NCBI GenBank assembly: GCA_036873755.1
Contig: JAVTVY010018700.1
Span: 1 to 64,000 of the forward strand
DNA length: 64,000 nucleotides
Reading direction: 5' to 3'
From: Hanleya hanleyi
Taxonomy: Eukaryota; Mollusca; Polyplacophora; Lepidopleurida; Hanleyidae
This document shows, piece after piece, positions 1 through 11,266 of this stretch (positions are counted from its first letter, which is position 1; every line of letters begins with the position of its first letter). The notes under the pieces are model-generated. The model saw only the letters and a program-made list of their open reading frames with translations, made no database searches and was not told the origin of the DNA. Position numbers and translations under genes: made by a program.

Positions 1-2770
1 GGGTACTTGAATAAGTTTTTTTACCTCAATTCTAGATAAATTACCTTAAAACAAGAAATGTTTTCTTAGTTTGTCCCATTTTGCCAGATTTATCTTATTT
101 TAAGAAAAATTATCTTAAATAGGATTTAATTTTACTAGATATATCTTGTTATAAGAAAAGTTATCTTAAATAAGATTTATTTTTACCAGATGTATGGTGT
201 GATAAGAAAAGTTATCTTAGCTAAGATGTCTTTTCTGTGATTTGTCTCCTCAAAATGTAAGATCGTGAATCGAATGGAAACGGATCGCTACACTAATAGT
301 ATGAACATGTGGTTTCCTGAAAGAAATTGTTCATTGTCAATTTGTAAGAGTTACTGTTACAACTTGCCTGAGATATACGTGAAATTATATCTTCTACTTG
401 AGTGAGGAACATATTTTTGTAATTTAGTATTTTTATCTGCAAATCCACCTTCACGTGCGGTTATGGTTTTCATATGGGTTCATGTTTTTGCCGCCATTCT
501 CAACTGAAATCTTCTGTGCTTCCACAATTCTCGCGAATTATGTTGGTATCCAGGAACATTATTGAGAAAACTCAACTGAGCCTCTCAGTGGATCGTTCTA
601 CAGATGAATGAGAGTAGTATGTTGCTCAATGTGTTCAATGAACTGAGCGAAAACGTCGAAAATGAGATTTGCTTTCTTTGGGAGTGGATTTACTGATATA
701 ACAACAACAACAACAACAAATTGGGAAACATAAACTAGATCCTAGGGGCTTCATGAAAAGTGCGAGTGCACATGAAAGTGCATGGTGAAAGTGCGGATCT
801 CCAGGTCTGTTTCGTCGTTTTTGTCTACCTGAACACAGGCAATTAGAAAGTAAGTTTAAGACTGTTACATTGGTTTCAAAGCAAACGCGAAAAAATATAT
901 GTATAAAAGCAAAGATACAAGCTCGACCTCCCATGTGCACAGCAATGTAGAAATGTATTTCCAAGAAAAGCTTTCCCATGTCGAAGAGATATAAGAAAGC
1001 AAAACATTTTTATATACATTAGCTAATCAAATCATTTAATATTTACAATATAATGGGGAAAAAATTTGAAAATGTGTTCTCCAGAAGTATTTTGAGGTTG
1101 AATAAGCTTATTCATTATATATGTCAGATAGGCATTCAAACCAAAGTCATTGCATCAAACCAGTGACTGCAGTCTATTCAGGAAACCTGTCTTTGTAATT
1201 TAAGTTGGTGGCAGGTTGCCTCTGGCAATTTTGACTGGCAGAAACTTTTCAGGCATTGAGTATTTGCATAAAACATCGGATCTGGATTCTACATGGTTTG
1301 TAGTGTATTGATTCCTCCAGTGTTTCCTAGTTCTTTCCTTCTGCTTTGGAAGAATATTCGTATATGAACTTGGGTGTATGCTTTAGCTTGCAAGACCTTG
1401 TCTGCGACTAAACATTCAGGGACTTTCTCCACCACAAGCACCTGATGAGCACAAAGGCTGGCCAATTCTATTTGAACAGTTTAGGTGTTTTTACTATCAA
1501 GAGTGCAATATTTGTAATGTCTATGGAGAATTGAAGATGATATATTTTCTAAATTTGAGAAGTATCCATCATATCTTTGGTGTTTGGCTATTTTGCATAT
1601 TTTTAATTATATCAATCGCTTGTCATATCATACAACTTTGACATGGGCGAGAAATGTTGTGCAAATATATTTTAGTATTACTGCTATAAATGGAAAGAAA
1701 TACTTGTCAAGGAGAGGTTTTAAGGATGAATGCCAGAACAAAGGCCTTAAAATATTTAAAATATATTCTTTATTTATCTGTTTTACATATATGACTTACT
1801 TTTGCCCTTCAATTGCATGATGATGGGTTGAAAGCGACGTTAAATCCTATCACTCACACTTCAATTGCATGACATTATTTTATCATGTTTTTTGATTTTA
1901 CATGTATACTGCTAACTGTAACAAGCATATATTCATGTTCAGATTTTGGCAGTAATATGATATAAAAAAACTTTAGTTAAAAACGTTAATTGGATTGTAG
2001 GGAAATATTTGAAGTGTCACTATTAATATTATCAATATCAAAAATTTTCGTTGTTTTATTGATCCTGTTGGGAATTGCGGCGTGGCTGAAATTATTGGGA
2101 TACCTCTTCTACTGCATAAACTTTGCATCTAATATGTGCAGACTATTCACTACATGCATCATTTGAATAAAATTTCCCCATCTTCAAAATATTTTTTTGT
2201 CATTTAATTTGATTAAATGTTGTTTAGCATGTTTTTCTTAATTAAGTAAATGTTGCTAGCTCAAGATCCTTTTGTTGAATTTACAATGTAAGATAATTTA
2301 TCTTGAAGACTGTATACATGTTTTCTTGAGTAAGAATATTTAACTCAACAGCCTTGAGAAATATTTTCTTATCCAAGTTAACAGCTTTGAGAAATATTTT
2401 CTTATCCAAGTGGTCAGTTTTTCTTGAACAAGTTAATTATCTGGAATAAGTTTAATATTCTTACCCCACTCCAAAAATATCTTACTTTAGATTTCCTGGC
2501 AAGATAAATTATCTTACTGAAGAAAAAATAAGATTTTTTTTCTTAAATGAGTAAAAAGCGCCAAGATAATTTTTCTCAATTAAGATCTTCGAATAAGATT
2601 TGTGAATCTTGAGTAAGATAAATAAACTTATAATTTTCTTATCCAAGCAAATATCCATAAGTAAATTATTCCTACCCCACTCCATGATAATTTATCTTAT
2701 TTCAAGATGATTTTTTCTTAAAATAAGTTTTTTTTTCTCGTTTTAAGTACCCTATTTTTGGCAGTGTACT
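1..2770. mobile_element. Inverted-repeat DNA element, left tip outside window
   Basis: The first ~240 bases are the inverted counterpart of ~2270-2770. The start GGGTACTTGAATAAG matches the reverse complement of the right end, which reads AGGGTACTTAAAACGAG behind CACTGCCAAAAAT. Both arms are full of AAGATAA/TTATCTT words. The right end closes at about 2770 (TTTTTGGCAGTG), so roughly 20 bp of the left end are missing from the window. The interior has no convincing coding region; the longest ORFs are AT-rich and unlike any family I know. A non-autonomous DNA transposon is likely; the superfamily is uncertain. A SINE-tail fragment (AAATCCTATCACTCAC) lies near 1840-1857 and a short ACA run near 700-720. 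Confidence 0.65.
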
Positions 2771-3536
2771 ATTTGCGTACCTGTCAATCATATGGAACAG
2801 TACCCAGAATGCAACAGTGTTACAAACACTACCAGTGATGGTATACATATTTCAATCAATCAGTAAAGCACTTAAAATTGAAAGTGAGAATAATATAAAT
2901 ACATGTTGTATATACATACATATTTTCAGAAAAGAGAAATGGCTTTTCTCTGGTTGTAAGATTACATGTAAGGTGAACATGTTAATACAAATTTCACCTG
3001 GCTGAGCAGAGACCATACAATTTATTGTACGGTCCCTGGGCTGACCCAGTTTTGTGGTGGTTACATTTGTACATTCCTCAACAGTTAAGCACTGTGTATA
3101 AACTGTTTTTTTCTCGTCAGCTGCACCAAGACTACATTCATATTTGATTTTTCAACCAGGAAAGGCTGCACGGAGGCATACTTGAGTGGGTCATAGCATA
3201 GCTCAGTTTAACAAAAAAAATGGCACCTTACATGCCTTAATACTATGCAGCTGTCATATGCCAGCAGGTCACAAAGGAAGTGGGAAGTTCCCAGGGATGT
3301 TTACTGCAATGTTCCACTCTCTTCAAATGGGTTGAACTTCCTTCATTCTGCCTTGGTGGTTTACAGTTGGTTTTCTTGTTTTTAGGGGCATGGCAGGCTA
3401 CATGTGTGTTAGAGTAAGCTGAGTGGGCCAGTCCCCTTGAACACTTACATGTAAAAGTCTGAAGTTTGTTTTGTAAACCTTTTGGATGCAGCAGGAATCC
3501 TATTGTGATGGCCGCTGTAGGAGTAGATTTACCTAC
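2771..3536. other. Non-coding stretch, nothing recognised
   Basis: No exon, repeat family or RNA gene is apparent. It lies 3' of the DNAJC13-like exon on the minus strand and would be its intron. Confidence 0.4.
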
Positions 3537-3650
3537 CGTTTTCACCATTTTCTGCTGTTCCTCCATCAAGTATTCATTGAGCTGAGCTCTCGTGGCATTA
3601 TCCCAGATCAGGTAAGGATTCTCTGTGTTACTATTGAGCACTTTTAAAAG
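3537..3650 (-). CDS. DNAJC13: Single exon resembling DNAJC13/RME-8
   Basis: A 114-nt, phase 0-0 exon (38 codons) has a good acceptor (ATATTTTCAG) and donor (GTAGGT) on the minus strand. It reads [18 protein letters not shown] near its centre. As I remember the family, [14 protein letters not shown] is typical of the large endosomal DnaJ protein DNAJC13 (RME-8), which works with Hsc70 in endosome sorting and clathrin uncoating. Only this exon, and possibly 3751-3797 upstream, lies in the window; the J domain and the rest do not. The downstream exon could lie beyond the left edge, behind the transposon at 1-2770. With so little of the gene seen, an orphan exon or pseudogene cannot be excluded. 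Confidence 0.55.
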
Positions 3651-3750
3651 CTGAAAATATATTAAGGTAATAGCCAGCACTCAAAATATTGAACTTTGTT
3701 AACATGTAATCCACAGATGGCTCATCGTTCACAATCAGATTGTAACTCAC

Positions 3751-3797
3751 GGAAATTTCCGACAATCCATCCGTCCCCATATTTTCACATTTCAACA
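3751..3797 (-). CDS. Candidate upstream exon of the DNAJC13-like gene
   Basis: A 47-nt open segment lies between an acceptor-like TATATTTTAG and a strong donor, GTGAGT, on the minus strand. Read in the phase required by the next exon, it encodes LKCENMGTDGLSEIS, which would join directly to [12 protein letters not shown] cannot match this peptide to DNAJC13 from memory, so the call rests on the splice signals and phase alone. Confidence 0.35.
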
Positions 3798-3799
3798 CT

Positions 3800-4559
3800 A
3801 AAATATAGTTCATTAAAATATTAGAGGTTGTTCAAACGATATACTATACATTAAAATGCGGATCTGTCCCTAGAGCATGAAGAGAGGTATGGCTGGAATA
3901 CCAAAAATAATATTAGCTTGAATGTTCAAATAGCATAAAATAATAAACTTTGACAATAATGAGAATGAGTTTAACATGAAATACGGTTATAAAAATAAGT
4001 AGCTGTGAAGAAAAGCTCGTTCCAATTATGGTCGATCGTTTTTCACCTTAAATCAACCAACGTTTTTGTACATTTAATGGCCCCATTATTCGAGAATCAT
4101 GAGACAGAAATAATACAAATTACAACACATATAAGGGGAAAACTGATTCCTGGAAACCCTGCATACCATCATTGGGAGGCTCATTTATAACCCCAAAACA
4201 TGTGACCTCACAAACTTTTAACTAGAAAATCTCAAAAAGGGGAATCCCCCCAGTAAAAGCAACACTACTGGTGTTTCAGCTCTCTATCATTTGTCAATTT
4301 GGAGATATTCAAACTTTCCCTAGCAGATAATTAACAACATGACATGTCCACTTTTTTCGTGTGAATGATTTTGCTATCCAAATTTTATGGTTATGCTTGA
4401 GATCTTGAAACATGTTACGACAACTGATTGAGAAAGTCACACATCAGAAAGATTCACCTTGAGAATAATTGGCCTGTGGGTTTTTATCTGACATATAAAT
4501 CCGAGAAATTTATTTATTTCCATGGTAAACACAATAGTCGGCTCGCTAAAGTTTCGTAC
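3800..4559. other. Non-coding stretch, nothing recognised
   Basis: AT-rich sequence with only short unremarkable ORFs and no repeat family that I recognise. Confidence 0.4.
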
Positions 4560-4910
4560 GACGCCATTTTTCTGCAGCCAAATTCACCCGGCAACATCAG
4601 CTGGCCAATCGCTGCCATTGTGTTATGGCCGTGACCTCAGTTTCAAGCAATCAGCTTCGCCAGCTCAGTTTGCTTCGTTTCCACCTCGATGAAGAAGGAA
4701 TGACATCATTTCTATCCAATCAAATCGTTCGTTGTTTGCATTATTGCTTGTTTATTTGTTAAATCACCCAACATAGGTCAAAAGTGGGGGAAATGACCTT
4801 TGAATTAAGGCCAAGATCTCCCACATTCCACGGCGGGAAATGAGATTTTGATGGCGTTCAAAAAACGGCAAATTCTTCACGGATTTTCTCAATTTCCATC
4901 ACAATGAAGG
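4560..4910 (+). promoter_or_regulatory. Possible promoter with first exon ATG-AAG|GTATGT
   Basis: This stretch is richer in GC than its surroundings. It has two CCAAT words (near 4605 and 4716) and an E2F-like GGCGGGAAA near 4842. Just downstream, ATGAAG is followed immediately by GTATGTC, a good splice donor, near 4904-4916. That pattern would fit a short first coding exon of a plus-strand gene, but I found no downstream exon. It could be chance. Confidence 0.25.
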
Positions 4911-5067
4911 TATGTCTTCAATAGAATAAACTTCTTATACGTTTATTGCATGATTTACAATAAAATTTGAACGCATTTTGCCGACTATTTCCTTGTTCAA
5001 CGATGTGAACTACCGACGAGCTGTCATTTGATGGACATTTTACTGTGCGGTGATTTTATTACATGGG

Positions 5068-5303
5068 TGAGTGAGTGAGTGAGTAGGATTTAACATCGTT
5101 TTCAACGTTGTTTCAGTCATATCACGACGGTGCCTACATGTGCCAGAACACGAGAGTGTCCACAGTTCCTATTATTCTGGACACTGATCAGCCCAGTCAG
5201 TACAGCACTCGGTCACCCATCCACGTATTGACCGAGCTCAACGCTGCTTAACTTCGGTGATCTGACGAGAACCGGTGTGCCCAACGTGATGCGCCGTACC
5301 TTT
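5068..5303 (-). repeat. 5S rRNA-derived SINE
   Basis: Read on the minus strand, 5300 down to 5208 follows 5S rRNA: the reverse complement of CCCATCCACGTATTGACC and AACGCTGCTTAACTTC matches the internal promoter half of 5S. The body then passes through a CTGATCAGTGTCCAGAATAA block and ends in a (CACT)n tail, GTGAGTGAGTGAGTGAG on the plus strand at 5067-5083. A pol III 5S head with a microsatellite tail is the layout of SINE3-type elements. Truncated relatives of the body lie at 16070-16185. Confidence 0.6.
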
Positions 5304-5439
5304 ATTACATGGTGGACAATTGTGGCCGTTATGGGTGTATACGGTGCCGGCTGGTTTTGGCTGGTATATTACGAAAGCGTTAACATAATCTAATACTGGA
5401 TTATGCACACCCATAAATCATAATACCAACTGTCCTCTC

Positions 5440-6094
5440 ACCAATGTCCATGCACTCCCAAAGTTTGAAGTACATTGGTTGAATCGTTCTAGAGTTATTG
5501 TCCACACAAGATCTAAATGCTGAAAATCTCAGATGACTGATAGTGGCCATCTTGGATTACACAGGTAACTGAAAAGCAATGACAACTGTCCTCTCACCGT
5601 TGTCAAGCCAAACTGCAAGTTTGAAGTCGATCACTTGAATTATTCTCGAGTTGTTGTTCAAACAAGATGCAACTGCTTAAAATGCAACATAATCCAATAT
5701 CGCTCGTTCATGAAACACAATCCTAACCTGGAACTCACCAAGGTCAAGTGACTCCCCAAGTTTGAAGTGGAGCAGTTGAATCGTACTCCAGCTATTGTCT
5801 GGACAAGATCAAACTGCTTAAAATCCAATGAACTCCAGTATGGCTGATGATGGCCATATTGGATTAAGCACGTGCTTGAAAAACAATCCTAATCCTCCTC
5901 TCAACAATGTCAAGTCACTCCTCAGATATGAAGTAGATCGGTTGAATCGTTCTCGAGTTATTGTCCGGACAAGATCCAACTGCTTATAATTCAATATGGC
6001 TGATGACGGCCATATTAGATTATGCACATTGCTGAAAAACAATCCCAGCCATCTTCTCACCAATGTCAAGGCCCACCCCAAGTTTGAAGTTGCA
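5440..6094. repeat. Tandem array, ~150-bp unit, about four copies
   Basis: Units share CCAAGTTTGAAGT, a CGTTCTCGAGTTATTGTC block, 'acaagatc-aactgctta', 'atggctgatgatggccatattgga' and a closing 'tcctctcaccaatgtcaag'. Copies are diverged. No coding potential is expected; the ORF-like reading on the minus strand (5818-6126) is a by-product. Confidence 0.75.
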
Positions 6095-6667
6095 CAACTA
6101 GACCCCAAGAGAAACCTGTGTACCAATCCATACGGTAGTTTCTGAGAAATCGGGATAACAAGGTTTCATGGGGAAATCCAATATGGCTGCCTGGTGGCCA
6201 TATTGGATTTTCGAATCGGACCAGAAAAGATATCTTGCACAACTAGATCCCAAGGGAACCTGTGTACCAAATTTGAGAAAGATCCATGTAGTAGTTCCTG
6301 AGAAATTGCGATAACAATGGTGGCCATATTGGATTTTCGAATAGGGCCAAAAAAGGTATCTTGCTCAACTGGACCACAAGGGGAACCTGTGTATCAATTT
6401 GAGAAAGATCCACGCAATACTTCCTGAGAAATTGCGATAACAAGGTTTCATGGGGAAATCCAAGATGGCTGCCTTGTTGCCAAATCGGATTTTCGAATTG
6501 GACCAGAAAAAGTAACTTGCACAACGAGACCCCAAGAGGAACCTGTGTACCAAGTTTGAGAAAGGTCCATTCAGTACTTCCTGAGAAATAACAATAACAA
6601 TGTTAAATGGAGAAATCCAAGATGGCTGCCTGGTAGCCATACTGGATTTTCGAATTGGACCAGAAAA
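6095..6667. repeat. Tandem array, ~125-153-bp unit, four copies
   Basis: Four units begin near 6095, 6238, 6363 and 6516. Each carries 'gcacaactagaccccaag', 'aacctgtgtaccaa', 'cttcctgagaaattgcgataa' and 'ccaagatggctgcctggt'. It adjoins the previous array and shares its 'atggctg..gccatattggatt' core, so the two arrays probably have a common origin. Confidence 0.8.
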
Positions 6668-6669
6668 AT

Positions 6670-6966
6670 AAAACATTTATAAATAATGTTGGTGTTTGTT
6701 ATCAAATCAAACCTGTTATCACTTAATGCCAATATTCCTCCATTTGGAGATCTCCTGCAAACAAAATTATCTCCCCTGATCGCTGCGTCGATTGTCCGCC
6801 AGGTGGCGTGCTCTCCGCGCATGTCCTTCCTGTTTTTCCCATGCTGTGCAAGACCTGTTTTGAGTCAAGGCCGAGCAAAGAGGGGAGGATGGGTTGGGCA
6901 AATCAACGTTGATAACAGGTTTGATTTGATAACAAACACCAACATTATTTATAAATGTTTTATGTT
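6670..6966. mobile_element. Small fold-back (MITE-like) element
   Basis: The segment at 6670-6722 is the near-exact reverse complement of 6908-6966 (TTTATAAATAATGTTGGTG against CACCAACATTATTTATAAA). About 190 bp lie between them and include the left copy of the large inverted repeat described next. It may be a nested insertion or a rearranged end of that element. Confidence 0.65.
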
Positions 6967-7003
6967 TGTGTCTCAAATCTTCACCTGTTATCACTTAATG
7001 CCA

Positions 7004-8099
7004 GACTCCCAACAGAGGAGGTTGGGTAGCCGGCCTTGTGACTTGCTTTTGGATTAAGCGGAGCACGCCTTGTTCTGATTTTGTAAATCTAATATGCCCA
7101 GTAATATCCTGATAATTCCCGTGTCGTATAGAGGCGTAGGGAGTACAAGGTATTACAAGTAATGCGGCGAGAGGTGGACTCTGTTCCTACCCTTTGCTCG
7201 CATACTTGGCTAGATAATCAGATGCCATCGTGATGCCTTGAAGTCCCTTCGCCTCCGACATGGTCTGTCTTCTATACTTACCGAATTGTCGGGATCTTGC
7301 TTGCTTGAGCGGCGCCCCCCCCCCCTTTTTTTGATAGGAGTAGTGGACTATACACTGGGCTGTAGCTGTAGGTCCAGTGTAGTCATCCTATCTGTCTGTA
7401 CAGACATGTCTGAAGATAGCAATCAGCATGAGTTGAATTGATCGTCCAAGCGCAGGTGTCAACAGTATCGTTCAACGATAAGTTTTCCCTAAAGTGGCCC
7501 GGACGTCACACTGGCTCTAATCTTGTGAGACGATGTCTCCATAAAGGAGAAGGAGCGTTGATGGCGAGTTGGTTAAACCAGTCGGCAGTATTCTTCAACC
7601 CAGACGGTGATCATGAACTAGTGATGTCAGCTGATGGGTCTGTTAGAAGTGATGAGAGAAGAAGACAGCTGGAACCCCTTGTCGGTTCTATAAAGAGTGC
7701 CCCAGGCCTCTGACTGGATATAAAAACATGAAGCTGCGCTATCGAAACCCCTCGGCTCTGAACCCCAGCTATTATAATGTAAGGGTGTCTCTACCAATTG
7801 ATTGGCTTGTGGGAAGAAATATTTACCCCTGGTATTGTAAGTGTATTTTCTTTGAAAAAAAAGAAAAGTTTTCCTCCCCTTAAATTAATTTGTTTCTGGA
7901 ATAAATTGAAAGAGCTGTATCGATGTCTCACTAAAACAACAGTACACATGGCTATAGATAAATACAGTACATGTATACTAAATGGCACATGTATGTCATT
8001 TTCAAAACAGATTTGCAAGCATTCTTTGCATTGTCTAAGAAAATAAATCAGTCATCCAATCAATAAATATATGTGATACTATACTAACATGATATAGAA
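7004..8099. other. Left interior of the 7.8-kb element
   Basis: Two short plus-strand ORFs (7238-7441 and 7438-7713) abut, but neither resembles a family I know; a C-homopolymer lies at 7314-7324. The rest is AT-rich. Confidence 0.35.
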
Positions 8100-9135
8100 A
8101 TAATATATGCAAACTTAACACAGGAATTAGTGGATTTTGTTAGACAAGGGGCATACTTTCTGACACGACTCATTTTTGATAGGCATCTAGTGTCATTTTC
8201 AAAACAGATTTGCAGGCATTCTTCGCATTGTGTAAGAGAATAAATCAATAAATCAGTCATCCAATCAATAAATAAATGTGATAGTGTACAAACATGATAT
8301 AGAAATTATATGCAAACTTAACATAGGAATTAGTGGATTTTATTAGACAAGGGGCATAACTCTGCAAAATACTTTCTGACACAACTCATTAACATGATAT
8401 AGAAATTATATGCAAACTTAACATAGGAATTAGTGGATTTTATTAGACAAGGGGCATAACTCTGCAAAATACTTTCTGACACGACTCATTTTCGATAGGT
8501 ATCTAGTTCAGGTCAAGAGAAACAACTGTATCACGTTAGGATGTTGTATATGGAACGGTTCTGAAATTATCACAATAAATCATAAATGGATTTTTATTTG
8601 TAAAAAGGGGCATAACTCTGAAAAATATTGTCCGAGATGACTCACTTTCAATAGGCTTCTGGTTTACGTGAAGATAAATAGATGTAACAAGTTTGGTTGC
8701 CATGCATGAAACGGTTCTGTAGATATCGCGGTAACGGATTTTATTAGACAAGGGGCATAACTCTGCAAAATACTTTCTGACACGACTCATTTTCTATAGG
8801 TATCTAGTTCAGGTCAAGAGAAACAACTGTATCACGTTAGGATGTTGTATATGGAACAGTTCTGAAATTATCACAATAACAAATCATAAATGGATTTTTA
8901 TTTGTAAAAGGGGCATAACTCTGCAAAATATTGTCCGAGATGACTCATTTTCGATAGGCTTCTGATTTACGTGAAGATAAATAGATGTAACAAGTTTGGT
9001 TGCCATGCATGAAACGGTTCTGTAGATATCGCGGTAACGGACGGACGGACGTACGTACGGACGTACGTACGGACAGCCGTACATGACGACGACAATACCC
9101 CTAGGCCAAAGTTGGCCGAGGGGTAAAAACCTCTT
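8100..9135. repeat. Higher-order tandem array ending in GTAC repeats and a hairpin
   Basis: Two ~140-bp monomer types alternate. One carries 'ataactctgcaaaatactt', 'aggtcaagagaaacaact' and 'gttgtatatggaacggtt'; the other carries 'atattgtccgagatgact', 'gaagataaatagatgtaac' and 'gatatcgcggtaacgg'. The array closes with a CGGACGGACGTACGTACGG tract (9039-9074) and a hairpin, CCCCTAGGCCAAAGTTGGCCGAGGGG in two arms (9098-9123). This arrangement is common in molluscan repeats. Confidence 0.75.
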
Positions 9136-9361
9136 CTCCTCCAGCAGGTACACGAAATCTGTCAGTGCTGGAATCTGGTACAGTCTTTGGACGTCTGGCC
9201 CCTGACGTGTGGAATCGTTCTAGATGACGAAATCCGGGATCGGATGAAAGGATCTGGTTGACCAGTCTGTCATCCCTGTCAAAGAACTAAGTTCCACTGC
9301 GTAATGCTCTGATTGCGGAGTGAAGACTGTCATGGAGCTGTCTTGCAGGACAGGATCTTGA
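9136..9361 (-). other. Decayed coding sequence downstream of the element's ORFs
   Basis: The minus strand stays partly open and continues the coding region from higher coordinates, with frame breaks. No domain is recognised. Confidence 0.3.
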
Positions 9362-9907
9362 CTACAGTTGGCTGAACTGGTTCGAATGGTAGGCGTAAGA
9401 CTGCCCTAGTACCACATCCAGGTCTCCTTGGGTGGTAATTGATGTGTTCGGCGAGACTGTAAGGCGAAGACCATGGAAAGCCGAAATGCTGGAATCTAGT
9501 CGATTCCGTGGGTGAACTTGACAACCCTGGATGATGCTGAGTGATACCCCTGTGTACTGCTTGACTGAGATTCCCTGTCCTGATACAGATGCAGAAGGAA
9601 AAACCAGCTGTTGCTGGAACAGAAACAGTGTTGACCACAGGTCCTCTACTATAGTACTTTCTCCGGGCTTGATGCGACTGTACAGTAAATAGTAGCTTGC
9701 TGCTGTCATTGTCTGTACAATTGGTCCTGGAGAAAAAACCCTGGTCTGCAAGGGAATTCTGGATCGTAGGAGACGTGGGGGTTCGGCCGTTGCGGGTCCC
9801 GGTGTCTCCGTAGAAAAGTGATCTTCCGGTTGTAGTACCCTGTAGGACTTGGAGGAAGCTGTCAGCGGTAACCCTGAAGTGATGTGAAACACATGGTGTT
9901 GTGACAT
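9362..9907 (-). CDS. Unrecognised ORF (181 aa) in the 7.8-kb element
   Basis: This is the longest open stretch at the 3' side of the element's minus-strand coding region. It has a Ser/Thr/Leu-rich composition, for example VSLSIIQGCQVHPRN and LDVVLGQSYAYHSNQF, and none of the reverse transcriptase, RNase H, integrase or tyrosine recombinase signatures I know. A different frame is also open across 9330-9638, so a frameshift may lie inside. It could be the C-terminal part of a structural protein. Confidence 0.35.
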   Translation of the reverse strand: MSQHHVFHITSGLPLTASSKSYRVLQPEDHFSTETPGPATAEPPRLLRSRIPLQTRVFSPGPIVQTMTAASYYLLYSRIKPGESTIVEDLWSTLFLFQQQLVFPSASVSGQGISVKQYTGVSLSIIQGCQVHPRNRLDSSISAFHGLRLTVSPNTSITTQGDLDVVLGQSYAYHSNQFSQL

Positions 9908-11266
9908 GGTATTGCTGATACCGTGCTGCTAGGACCAGTGTTGATGTTTCTAGAAGACAGTGACTGGGATCTTGCTCCCCCCCAAACTTGACGCAACTGA
10001 CGACCGTACTGAACGTTCGTAATCAATGCTGATGTGTTGTACAACCGCAACCTCCAAGGGGGACCGCCTTCTTAGCGTAGATATCCCTAAGGAAGATGAT
10101 GCGTTGCTTGTCTGTCGTGGTATCCATGTGTCGGCTATCTGTTGCAGGACTAATGGACCCCTCTAAGCTGTGAATTCCGCATCGGTGAATGTGAACTTCT
10201 CTGTGCTCGGTTGAAACTGGATCCGGCATCGCCACTCTGGAAGGGGGGTGAAGATGTTCCGGGACGAGCATCCTTAGATTGCTTGTTCTTGCCCTCAGGT
10301 GCAGTTGTAGTTGAGAAACTGTAATGAGGAGTACCTGGAGCTAGCCAAAACTGGGCTAGGTCCCAGGTGAGTAGTAGACTGTAGTTCCATCCAACGGACC
10401 TCTGGGTCAAGGTGTTGATGGTCTGGTTCCCGGTGCAGGTTCCATATGCCGGAAACCTGCTTGCCGCTTGAATGTAGCCATTCTACATAATCCGTGGGGT
10501 CCCTGGAAATATCCCTGGACAGCCGTGATCATCGAGGAGAAACTCGAAAACGGCCTCTGGAAACGCCGAAAGTAACGACAACCGGGAGTCGGAGTCCAAC
10601 TCCTGTAGAGTCGAATATGCTCAGTAGGTGTCCGGCTCCGTCGTCTGGTCCGGTCTCTACTGTCATCCTGCTGAATGCTGGAGTCCCAGGTCTGTTCTGG
10701 AGTCCTAATTCGCATTTCGGATTAGAGATGACTTTATCCTCGTGTCCTATTCCAGTGTCCGGGTCCGTGTTGACTTGGCCTTGGAAGGAACCTCAATCTG
10801 AAACTAGGCTTGCCCACTGTAGACTGGATGTCTCACCCCAAAGAAAACGGGTTAAGTCAAGCCCGACTAACCGTTTTCCCCGAAATTAGATTCCCTTGAT
10901 CATGATCTCGGGTGTAGGTGGAGTCCTAGATTATCCGATGAAGAGTAGGATCCGGCTCTAGAAGACTGAGGATGATCGTCAGATGAAGTGTCGGGACTTG
11001 GAGTAGACCTCACGTAAGGACTGACTTCTTCGACGAAAACTTGACAAAGAGTGACGCTGATCTTCTATATCATCAGGGTCGACCGTTCTACAATCAGGTG
11101 AGTGAAGACTCGAAGCTTGGGAAGGATGAAAGGATGACTAGTGGTTTGAAGGTGAAGCTGAGAACCATCAATTCTGACTGACGAGGTTGCCCCTGTCCCG
11201 GTCGGAAGATTCCCTCTTTACCTTGGAACTGTCCTTTCTTGTAAGGGCGAACACTACTCTGAGCAT
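9908..11266 (-). pseudogene. Arg/Ser/Pro-rich coding relic in the 7.8-kb element
   Basis: Several short minus-strand frames (10023-10271, 10150-10410, 10407-10715) are biased to R, S, T and P, for example DSRDRTRRRSRTPTEH. They probably form one repetitive protein broken by indels. The plus-strand ORF at 10494-10889 is a shadow of this biased sequence. Confidence 0.4.

Noticed and set aside
635..979. Minus-strand ORF of 114 aa
   Set aside because: It lies in the interior of the AT-rich inverted-repeat element; a Cys run comes from an ACA microsatellite, and no domain is visible.
8536..9153. Minus-strand ORFs in the 8.1-9.1-kb array
   Set aside because: They share the same repeated peptide because they read through tandem repeat units; no selection for coding is evident.
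10494..10889. Plus-strand ORF of 131 aa
   Set aside because: It is antisense to the Arg/Ser-rich coding relic and reflects that composition.
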